This document shows positions 17,624 to 24,901 of a stretch of DNA of 55,958 bases, piece by piece. Location of the stretch: positions 1 to 55,958 of the forward strand of contig CAMBBS010000029.1 of the NCBI GenBank assembly GCA_945863875.1. The letters run 5' to 3'. Under the pieces are notes generated by a model, which worked only from the letters and a program-made list of their open reading frames with translations, was not told the DNA's origin and did no database searches. This DNA is from Desulfopila aestuarii DSM 18488. GTDB lineage: Bacteria > Desulfobacterota > Desulfobulbia > Desulfobulbales > Desulfocapsaceae. Made by a program: the position numbers and the translations under genes. The stretch's first letter is position 1. Every line of letters begins with the position of its first letter.

Positions 17624-18373
17624 ATGCCCCCGACTGCCATCATCAGGAGCCGTTTTGATGCGGTGCTGTTCGATCTGGACGGTGTCGTCACCGAGACCGC
17701 GAAAGTCCATGCTGCCTGCTGGAAGAAGATGTTCGATGAATTCCTGCGCGAGCACGCCCGCCGCAGCGGAAAGCCTTTTGTCCCCTTTGACATCGTTGCT
17801 GATTACAATCAATATGTCGACGGCAAACTCCGCCAGGAGGGAGTGAGCAGTTTTCTCAAGTCGCGGCAGATTCGCCTGCCCTATGGCGATGGTCCGGAGG
17901 CCTCCGGCGACCAGGTGACCATCCGGGACCTGGGCAAGCGGAAAGATACCCTGTTCACCGCTGTGTTACGGGAAAAAGGCGTTGATATTCTGGAGGATGG
18001 TATGACCCTGGTCCGTCATGTTCGCGCCGCAGGTTTAAAAACCGCCGTGGTTTCCTCCAGCAAAAACTGTCAAGCCGTATTGCAGGCGGCTAAAATTGAA
18101 CAACATTTCGACGTGCGGGTGGACGCCCGAACGGTCGAAGAATACCAGCTCAAAGGTAAACCGGCCCCCGACCCCTTTTTGAAAGCAGCGGAACTGCTCG
18201 GTGTCTCCCCGGATCGAGCGGTGGTGGTGGAAGACGCCATTTCCGGAGTTCAGGCCGGACGGCGTGGTAATTTTGGCCTGGTGGTCGGCGTGGCCCGCAA
18301 AGGGGATGCGGAGATTCTTTGGAAAAATGGCGCCGATATCGTCGTTACCGACCTGAGAGACCTCATGGAATAA
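17624..18373 (+). CDS. pgmB: Beta-phosphoglucomutase-family HAD hydrolase
   Basis: A 249-residue HAD-superfamily protein. The nucleophile motif DLDGVVTET is near residue 17; KTAVVSSSKNCQAVL is motif II; KPAPDPFLKAAELLGV is motif III with Lys; VVVEDAISGVQAGRRG is motif IV. The cap region and the DGV sequence fit beta-phosphoglucomutase-like enzymes, which convert beta-glucose 1-phosphate to glucose 6-phosphate. Family members also include trehalose-6-phosphate phosphatase-like proteins, so the exact substrate is not certain. The next gene is a GH65 phosphorylase that would supply beta-glucose 1-phosphate, which supports the mutase role. Confidence 0.8.
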   Translation: MPPTAIIRSRFDAVLFDLDGVVTETAKVHAACWKKMFDEFLREHARRSGKPFVPFDIVADYNQYVDGKLRQEGVSSFLKSRQIRLPYGDGPEASGDQVTIRDLGKRKDTLFTAVLREKGVDILEDGMTLVRHVRAAGLKTAVVSSSKNCQAVLQAAKIEQHFDVRVDARTVEEYQLKGKPAPDPFLKAAELLGVSPDRAVVVEDAISGVQAGRRGNFGLVVGVARKGDAEILWKNGADIVVTDLRDLME

Positions 18374-18448
18374 TGCGTGCTCGGTAGCAATGCTCACCCT
18401 CTCCTGCTGGCTGAAAGAGGGAGGGAAGGGGAATATGGAGAGATTATT

Positions 18449-20848
18449 ATGCTGCATCGAGAAAGACTCAACCCGCCTCGCTATATCTATCCGGGCAATG
18501 AATGGAAAATCATCGAGAAACAGTTCTACCCCGAGTTTCTCGGCCAGATGGAGACGATCTTTGCCCTGAGCAATGGCTATCTCGGCATGCGCGGCACCTT
18601 TGAGGAAGGCCGCCCCTTTTATAACCACGGCAACCTGATCAATGGTTTTTATGAAAGCTGGCCTATCGTCTATGGTGAAAAGGCCTACGGCTTTGCCAAA
18701 ACAGGGCAGACCATTGTTAACCTTCATGACCTGAAAATCATACGACTTTTTGTCGATGATGAACCCTTTTTCCTGCCGACCGCCAATCTGAAGCACTTCA
18801 CCCGCACGCTTGACATGAAAGAAGGTACCCTGTCGCGGGATATTCTCTGGGAAATGCCCTCGGGCAAGCTGGTGTCGATCAAATCGACACGGCTGGTCTC
18901 CTTTGAACATCGACATCTGGCGGTTATACAATATGAAGTGACCGTGCTGAACAGCCATGCACCGGTGGTGATCTTGTCGGAAATTGCCCCCCATCGGACG
19001 ATCCGGGGCACCGATGGCGACCCGCGGGACGCTCGGGTTTTCAGGGAAAAAGTACTGAATCCGCAGGCGAAGATAGCTGAGGATCTGCAGATTATCCTCG
19101 GCTTTACCACCCAGAACAGTCGGATGACCCTCGGCTGCGGCTTCGATCATACCTTTACTACCGAGAACCCGGTCAGCTGGGAGAGCAAAGCCTCGGACGA
19201 TGACGGGAGAATTACCTTCTCCGTGCAGGCGCAGCAGGATATTCCCGTCTGCATCACCAAATGGATGAGTTTCCACACCTCGCGGGGGACCTCGCCCGAG
19301 GATCTGTGCCGGCGGGCGGGACGGACTCTGGCCCGCGCAAAAAAGAACGGTTTCGAAGCGATTCTCGACTCTCAGAAGCATTTTCTCAATAATTACTGGC
19401 GGGTCTGCGATGTTCGGATGGCGGTCATTGAAAGACGAAAAGGACGCGGCCGTTCCACCGAAGAATGGCAGCAGGCGATCCGCTGGAATCTGTTTCAGCT
19501 GTGTCAGGCGTCAAGCCGGGCCGAGGGAGGGGGAATCCCGGCCAAGGGTCTGACCGGGGGGGGATACGAGGGGCATTATTTCTGGGACATCGAAATATAT
19601 GTACTGCCCTTTCTCATCTACACCAATCCGCGGATTGCCAAAAACCTGCTCAAGTTCCGGCACAGCATGCTCGACCAGGCGCGACAGCGCGCCAGGGACG
19701 TCAATCAGAAAGGCGCCCTGTTTCCCTGGCGGACCATCAATGGCGATGAGGCTTCTTCGTATTATGCCGCCGGTACCGCCCAATACCATATCAACGCCGA
19801 CATTATGTTCGGCCTGAAAAAGTATGTAGAGATTACCGGAGACATCGAATTCCTCCACCGTGAAGGTGCGGAAATGCTTGTCGAGACTGCCAGGTTGTGG
19901 CGGGATCTCGGGTTTTTTTCGCAACGAAAAAATGGGCAGTTCTGTATCCACGGTGTGACCGGCCCGGATGAGTATAATGCCGTCGTCGACAACAATGCCT
20001 ATACCAATCTGATGGCCCGGGAAAACCTCTGGTTTGCCGCCGATACCGTTGATGACCTCTGCCTCGGAGATGCGGAAATCTACCAGAGTCTGGTGGACAA
20101 AACCGGTCTGGAATATAGCGAGGTCGAGGAGTGGCGGCGGGCGGCCGACAGTATGTATATTCCCTACGACAAGACCCTTGACATTCACCCGCAGGATGAC
20201 AGTTTTCTCGATAAAAAAGAGTGGGATATCAATGGAACGCCGCCGGAAAACTTTCCCCTTCTGCTGCATTACCATCCACTGGTAATCTACCGTCACCGGG
20301 TGATCAAGCAGGCCGATCTGGTCCTGGCCATGTTTCTCCTGGGTGATAAATTTTCCAAGGAAGAAAAAGAGCGGAACTTTGTCTATTACGATCGCCTCAC
20401 CACCGGGGATTCGTCACTTTCCGTCGGTATCCAGAGCATTATGGCCTCAGAGATCGGCGACCTCAAAAAGGCGGCGGAGTATGGCCGCTTTGCGGTGTTG
20501 ATGGATTTGGCCGATATCGGCGGCAATATCGGCCATGGCTGTCATGTCGCATCCATCGGTGCGGCATGGATGGTGCTGGTGTACGGTTCCGCCGGCATGC
20601 GTGATTACAACGGCAAGATCTCCTTTAATCCGCGCCTGCCCAGTCGTTGCAGGCTGTTTCGCTTTAGCTTGACGATCCGGAAGAGTATGCTGGAGGTCGA
20701 ACTTGTGCCGGAAGGCGCGATCTACCGGCTTGTGCAGGGGCCGGATCTGACCTTTCACCATGCTGAAAAAAAGGTTACCCTGACCCAGGAAAGATCGGAG
20801 ATGATGTGCAGCTATACCGGCACACCGTCGAACGGTGCACGCGGGTAA
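18449..20848 (+). CDS. Glycoside hydrolase family 65 disaccharide phosphorylase
   Basis: A 799-residue protein of the GH65 family, which phosphorolyses alpha-linked glucobioses (maltose, trehalose, kojibiose, nigerose) with inversion to beta-glucose 1-phosphate. The N-terminal beta-sandwich has SNGYLGMRGTFEEGRPF; the (alpha/alpha)6 barrel has GYEGHYFWDIEIYVLPFL and the acid motif GVTGPDEYNAV with catalytic Glu508. HGCHVASIGAAWM near the end fits the phosphate-binding region. The start at 18449 follows a GGAGAG; a frame-open start at 18377 would add 24 residues of poor quality. Which disaccharide is used cannot be told from the sequence. It is directly downstream of pgmB. Confidence 0.88.
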   Translation: MLHRERLNPPRYIYPGNEWKIIEKQFYPEFLGQMETIFALSNGYLGMRGTFEEGRPFYNHGNLINGFYESWPIVYGEKAYGFAKTGQTIVNLHDLKIIRLFVDDEPFFLPTANLKHFTRTLDMKEGTLSRDILWEMPSGKLVSIKSTRLVSFEHRHLAVIQYEVTVLNSHAPVVILSEIAPHRTIRGTDGDPRDARVFREKVLNPQAKIAEDLQIILGFTTQNSRMTLGCGFDHTFTTENPVSWESKASDDDGRITFSVQAQQDIPVCITKWMSFHTSRGTSPEDLCRRAGRTLARAKKNGFEAILDSQKHFLNNYWRVCDVRMAVIERRKGRGRSTEEWQQAIRWNLFQLCQASSRAEGGGIPAKGLTGGGYEGHYFWDIEIYVLPFLIYTNPRIAKNLLKFRHSMLDQARQRARDVNQKGALFPWRTINGDEASSYYAAGTAQYHINADIMFGLKKYVEITGDIEFLHREGAEMLVETARLWRDLGFFSQRKNGQFCIHGVTGPDEYNAVVDNNAYTNLMARENLWFAADTVDDLCLGDAEIYQSLVDKTGLEYSEVEEWRRAADSMYIPYDKTLDIHPQDDSFLDKKEWDINGTPPENFPLLLHYHPLVIYRHRVIKQADLVLAMFLLGDKFSKEEKERNFVYYDRLTTGDSSLSVGIQSIMASEIGDLKKAAEYGRFAVLMDLADIGGNIGHGCHVASIGAAWMVLVYGSAGMRDYNGKISFNPRLPSRCRLFRFSLTIRKSMLEVELVPEGAIYRLVQGPDLTFHHAEKKVTLTQERSEMMCSYTGTPSNGARG

Positions 20849-20944
20849 GCGACAAAAGAAAAAATTCTTGTTCTTTCAGGCTCCATGTATATAAGTTTAC
20901 CAGGCAGCAATTTTCTGGAGATGCTCCTTTTGCACGGTAATTTC

Positions 20945-21215
20945 AATCTGGCAAGACGTCAGCTACCCCGCCCTGAAGGACGGAGCTTGTGCAAGCAAGT
21001 TCCTCTGTTGACCAGCCACAGCCAGGGCCGCAAGGCTAACGGGCTACGTTAAGAAAGAACAGAGAGGCACTCTGGAATGCTCCACCAGTTCCAGGCTCTG
21101 CGACAAGTGGTTCAACAGGTTGAAGGGGTTAAGCCGGTGGTGCTGGTACAAAACCTTTCATTACCATTGCCGGGGTGGTTTTTACTCGCGAAAGTGAAGA
21201 ATTTTAAAGGTAACT
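20945..21215 (+). ncRNA. Omega-RNA (HEARO) of an IscB element
   Basis: This structured region matches the HEARO RNA that guides IscB: GTCAGCTACCCCGCCCTGAA with its complement GGACGGAGCTTGTGCAAG, then CCACAGCCAGGGCCGCAAGG, CTAACGGGCTACGTTAAG and long imperfect stems up to the iscB start. In IscB elements this RNA lies directly upstream of the protein gene and its 5' end carries the guide. By analogy the guide would be the last 15-20 bases before about 20,950, but that is inferred. The nuclease gene is broken, so the RNA is probably an orphan. Confidence 0.7.
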
Positions 21216-21219
21216 TTCA

Positions 21220-21866
21220 ATGCAGCATCTGTTGGTCATAGACAAAAACAAAATGTTTTTGATGCCTTGTCATCCGGCATTGTCGTTGATCTTTGTAAAC
21301 GGTTCATCAACATTCTTGCCCGGGCCAAAGCACCGTTAAAGGATGGTGGTGCAAGCAACTCGATTCGCCATGCCACCGGCGGCAGGTTGCAGGCATTCGG
21401 CCTGCAGGTTTCCTCCTGGTCCGGAGGAAGAACCACGTATAACCGGACGAACCACAGCGACGGAAAATCCCATTGGCTTGATGCCGTTTGTGTCGGTGCA
21501 ACAGGCGGGCGTGTCCATATTCCGCCGGGACGGCAACCTCTCCATGTTTCTGCTGCTGGTAGAGGATCACGGCGGATGTGCCGGGTGGATAACTACGGTT
21601 TTCCTCGAACGTCAGCGAAATCAATACGAGTTGTCAATGGATGTACAACCGGGGATCTGGTCAAGGCACTGGTCAACAAAGGCAAAAAGCCCGGGACGCA
21701 TGTTGGCAGGGTGTCTGTGCGAAAGTCCGGCAGTTTCAATATCAAGGCAGGAGCGGGTACAATACAGGGGATTGCATGGAAACATTGCTCTCTTTTGCAG
21801 CGTGCCGATGGTTACAACTACTACAGAGGGGACGGCGTTTCCTCCTCCACCTGGAGGAAGAGGTAG
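21220..21866 (+). pseudogene. iscB: iscB with the nuclease core deleted
   Basis: The gene opens at ATG 21220 with VIDKNKMFLMPCHPA, the PLMP domain of IscB, but that frame stops at about 21338. A second frame (21267-21866) resumes with FINILARAKAPLKDGGA, then GGRTTYNRT, SHWLDAVCVGATG (the RuvC-III Asp), MCRVDNYGFPRTSAKS, TGDLVKALVNKGKKPGTHVG and the C-terminal GSFNIKAGAGTIQGIAWKHC. Between the PLMP domain and ILARAKAPLKD an intact IscB has RuvC-I, bridge helix, RuvC-II and HNH; all are missing. About 210 codons remain of an expected 400-450. The protein cannot be a nuclease. Confidence 0.8.
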
Positions 21867-21887
21867 CCACGCTGTAATTTTAGATGA
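21752..21887 (+). repeat. IscB element right end, copy 1 (136 bp)
   Basis: These 136 bases cover the last IscB codons, a GC-rich hairpin (CCTCCACCTGGAGG) and the tail CCACGCTGTAATTTTAGATGA. They recur without gaps on the minus strand at 46787-46922, with about eight mismatches counted by eye. The copy ends exactly at the ATG of the PilZ gene (21884). Confidence 0.85.
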
Positions 21888-22321
21888 CAAAAGAAAAAGG
21901 AAAGTGGGACGATATTCCTTCACTGGAGGGGCTCGAGGTGGACTGGCAGTTTGAGCCGGAAAACCCTCTCGGCAAGAGAGCATTGGTACGAATTTCCAGG
22001 AGTGATCTGTATCCGCTCCTGGAGGTAAAAAGCATACCGATTAAGGTAGTCGCAAAAAATTTCGATGAAAAAGGCTATGTGGTTGATCTTGCGCAGAGTG
22101 GTCTGGCGGTTCTTTTGCACAGTCCTCTGGCGGAAAGCCAGCCGGTCAAGGTCGGTTTTTTTCTTGGTCAGCAGAAGATAGTGTCGAGGGCAGTCGTTAG
22201 AAATGTTCGTGCTGAACAGGGCGGGTACAGAATCGGCATTGAGTTCGTCGATCTCAACAAGGACAATGCCTCCTTTATCGTCGGGCTTATTTCCTCGAAG
22301 AGCTATAAACCTATCGCATAA
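21884..22321 (+). CDS. PilZ-domain protein
   Basis: A 145-residue protein with a probable PilZ domain: GKRALVRISRSDLYPLLEV gives an arginine-rich N-terminal strand, VVDLAQSGLAVLLHSPL a variant of the D/NxSxxG turn, and GGYRIGIEFVDLNKDNASFI the conserved last strand. PilZ domains bind cyclic di-GMP and control motility, polysaccharide or other outputs. The first Arg pair is spaced less regularly than in classic binders, so c-di-GMP binding is not certain. The ATG sits at the very end of the IscB relic and has no good ribosome-binding site. It is 58 bases before the DUF362 gene. Confidence 0.65.
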   Translation: MTKEKGKWDDIPSLEGLEVDWQFEPENPLGKRALVRISRSDLYPLLEVKSIPIKVVAKNFDEKGYVVDLAQSGLAVLLHSPLAESQPVKVGFFLGQQKIVSRAVVRNVRAEQGGYRIGIEFVDLNKDNASFIVGLISSKSYKPIA

Positions 22322-22379
22322 CCTGCTGCAACCAGGCGAAAAAAGAAGTCCGGGCATTCTGCGACAGAGGAGAAAAGAC

Positions 22380-23297
22380 ATGGATAGAAGGCAGTTTGTC
22401 AAAGATGTGTTGCTCTGGACCGCCGGGGTAGGTCTCGGCGTTCCCTGTTGGAAGATCGCTCCGGTGCGGGCGGCCCCTTTTCCTCCGCTGCTTGGCGTGG
22501 TCAAAGGCAAGGACTATCGCTTGCTTGTCGAAAAAGCGGTCACCCTCGTCGGGGGCATGGCGGCTTTTGTCAAAACCGGGGACACGGTGGTGATAAAGCC
22601 GAATATAGGCTGGGACAGATCGCCCGAGCAAGCCGCCAATACCCATCCTGTGGTGGTGCGGGCCTTGGCTGAGCTGGCTCTTGATGCCGGTGCCGCCCGG
22701 GTGCAGGTTTTTGATCACACCTGCAATGAAAAGAGGCGATGCTACACCAACAGCGGTATTATCGACGAGCTGAAAAAGATTGGAGATCCGCGCATACGCT
22801 GGGAGCATATCGATGAGCGAAAATTTGTCCCCGTCGATATCGATCGAGGCAAGTCTCTGAAAAGGTGGGAGATATATAAAGACGCCCTGGCCGCCGACTG
22901 CTATATCAATGTGCCGGTCGCCAAGCACCACGGTCTCAGCCGTCTGTCCCTTGGCCTGAAAAATTCCATGGGGGTTATCGGCGGCAATCGCGGCCGCCTG
23001 CACCACAATCTCGGCCAGGAACTGGCCGATCTGGCAACGGTGGTACAGCCGAGGCTGACCCTGATCGATGCCACGAGAATACTCCTGCGCAACGGCCCAC
23101 AGGGCGGGCGGCTCGACGATGTGCAGGTGCTTGATACGGTGATTGCCTCTGCCGATCCTGTCGCTGCCGATGCGTACGGGACAACTCTTTTCGGCATGCA
23201 GCCGCGGGAAATAGCGAGTACCGTTGCCGCCTATGAAATGGGTCTGGGCGAGATGGATATAGACAGGATGGAGATCAAAACCGTGCAGGTAGGATGA
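22380..23297 (+). CDS. DUF362 protein with twin-arginine-like leader
   Basis: A 305-residue DUF362 protein. It begins MDRRQFVKDVLLW, a twin-arginine-type signal followed by a hydrophobic stretch to about residue 31, so it may be exported folded. Conserved DUF362 parts include GDTVVIKPNIGWDRSPEQAA, NVPVAKHHGLSRLSLGLKN and ADPVAADAYGTTLFGM. DUF362 proteins are often fused or linked to ferredoxin domains and act in poorly defined redox or Fe-S tasks. The start follows AGAGGAG, and the stop overlaps the start of the polyferredoxin gene by four bases. Confidence 0.8.
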   Translation: MDRRQFVKDVLLWTAGVGLGVPCWKIAPVRAAPFPPLLGVVKGKDYRLLVEKAVTLVGGMAAFVKTGDTVVIKPNIGWDRSPEQAANTHPVVVRALAELALDAGAARVQVFDHTCNEKRRCYTNSGIIDELKKIGDPRIRWEHIDERKFVPVDIDRGKSLKRWEIYKDALAADCYINVPVAKHHGLSRLSLGLKNSMGVIGGNRGRLHHNLGQELADLATVVQPRLTLIDATRILLRNGPQGGRLDDVQVLDTVIASADPVAADAYGTTLFGMQPREIASTVAAYEMGLGEMDIDRMEIKTVQVG

Positions 23298-24901
23298 TCG
23301 ATACACGACAAAAACCACAGGATGCCCGGGGCCGCCTGCTCCTTCTCCGGCGCATCGTGCAGCATGTTTTTCTGGCAATTTTCCTGGTTCTGTTTATAAA
23401 AACTGACTACAGCGGTTCAGATCGTCTGGACGCAGCGGTCAATATCCTTTTTCGCCTCGATCCCTTTCTTGCCGCTGCTGTTGTGCTCGGCGTAAAGACT
23501 TTTGTCGCCCTGGTGCTGCCCTCTCTTGTGGTCATTCTGCTGACCCTTGTCCTCGGCCGGGTGTTTTGCGGCTGGTTCTGTCCCATGGGCACCCTGCTTG
23601 ATCTGTCGCAGAAACTTCTTCCTGCACGGGATAAAAAAAACCGCACGTATTTTCCGGGCCTGCCGCTTTTTCTCCTGGTCTTTGCCCTTGTTGCTGCCAC
23701 CTGCGGTTTTGCCGTTGCCGGATATCTCGATCCGTTTTCCATCCTGGTACGCGGTCTGGCCCAGGCACTCTATCCCATGCTAAACAGTGTGACGGTAGGA
23801 TTCTTCACCTTCACCTATCAGCAGCTGCCGGATTTTGTCAACGCCTTCACCGAACCGGTATACGGGGTTTTGCAAGACTTTGTCCTGCCTTCCGGGCAAA
23901 AATTTTTCCAGCTGGCCTCTTTCTCGCTCTTCATGCTGCTCGGTGTTCTTCTCCTGGAAGCGGTGCAGCGGCGGTTTTTCTGCCGCAACCTTTGTCCTCT
24001 CGGTGCCATGCTTGGTCTTGTCGGCCGCAAAGGAATGTTTGCCGGCCATGGTGGAAATGAGGATTGCGGCGCCTGTCGCGTCTGCAGTAAGAACTGCCGC
24101 ATGGGCGCCATTGATGAGGACAGGAAGATTGATATGGCGAGCTGCACCTTCTGCTCCGAGTGCGTGGCGAAATGCCCCCGGCAGATAATCAGTTTTGGCT
24201 TTTCTTTGGCCGGCGGCAACGAACTTTCTCAGGGCAGCGGCGTATCGCTGTCCCGGAGAAAGTTCGTTGCCGCCGGTCTGGCCGGTTTTCTGCTGCCCAC
24301 GGTCAAGGGGGTGGAAGTGCTGGCGAAAAATCCCGACCCTCTGCTCATCAGACCTCCCGGGGCGCTGGCCGAAAGTGATTTTCTGCGGCGCTGTGTCCGC
24401 TGCGCCGAATGTATCCAGGTCTGTCTTGGCAACGCCTTGCAGCCGGCGCTTTTTCAGGCGGGACTCGACGGTATGTTCAGCCCAATGCTGGTGGCGAGGA
24501 CCGGCTACTGCGAATTCAACTGCACCCTCTGCGGCCAGGTTTGTCCGACCGGCGCCATCCGGCAGCTGACCATGCCGGAAAAACATCTGTTGAAAATCGG
24601 CCATGCCTGGTTTGATAAAGATATATGCCTGCCCTTTGCCAAAGGCATTTCCTGCATGGTCTGTGAAGAACACTGCCCGACACCAGACAAGGCTATCCGT
24701 TTCAAGGACGTGACAATACAAAGGGACAACGGGCAATCGATAACCATTCGCCAGCCTTACGTCGTTGATGAATTGTGCATCGGCTGTGGTATCTGCGAGG
24801 CCAAATGTCCTCTGCCGGGCAGAAGTGCCATTTATGTCACCAATGCCGGAGAGCACCGGCATCCTGAAAAATCCCTTACCACCTATGCCGGATATAACTG
24901 A
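23294..24901 (+). CDS. Membrane polyferredoxin, NapH-like with extra Fe-S domain
   Basis: A 535-residue protein. Its N-terminal 240 residues are NapH/YccM-like, with several membrane spans and the CGWFCPMGTL motif (about 92) and CRNLCPLGAM pair. Four-Fe-4S motifs follow (CGACRVCSKNC, CTFCSECVAKCP). Near residue 318 an internal twin-arginine-like motif SRRKFVAAGLAGFLLP appears, and then a NapG-like half with CVRCAECIQVC, CTLCGQVCPTGA, CMVCEEHCP and CIGCGICEAKCP. So a membrane quinol/Fe-S module and a periplasmic-type ferredoxin are fused. It probably passes electrons across or along the membrane with the DUF362 protein. It overlaps recD2 by 17 bases. Confidence 0.8.
   Translation: MIDTRQKPQDARGRLLLLRRIVQHVFLAIFLVLFIKTDYSGSDRLDAAVNILFRLDPFLAAAVVLGVKTFVALVLPSLVVILLTLVLGRVFCGWFCPMGTLLDLSQKLLPARDKKNRTYFPGLPLFLLVFALVAATCGFAVAGYLDPFSILVRGLAQALYPMLNSVTVGFFTFTYQQLPDFVNAFTEPVYGVLQDFVLPSGQKFFQLASFSLFMLLGVLLLEAVQRRFFCRNLCPLGAMLGLVGRKGMFAGHGGNEDCGACRVCSKNCRMGAIDEDRKIDMASCTFCSECVAKCPRQIISFGFSLAGGNELSQGSGVSLSRRKFVAAGLAGFLLPTVKGVEVLAKNPDPLLIRPPGALAESDFLRRCVRCAECIQVCLGNALQPALFQAGLDGMFSPMLVARTGYCEFNCTLCGQVCPTGAIRQLTMPEKHLLKIGHAWFDKDICLPFAKGISCMVCEEHCPTPDKAIRFKDVTIQRDNGQSITIRQPYVVDELCIGCGICEAKCPLPGRSAIYVTNAGEHRHPEKSLTTYAGYN

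Noticed and set aside
18035-19381. Long minus-strand frame (448 codons) opposite the GH65 phosphorylase
   Set aside because: It is the antisense shadow of a clearly conserved gene with GH65 motifs; its own product has no recognisable family motif.
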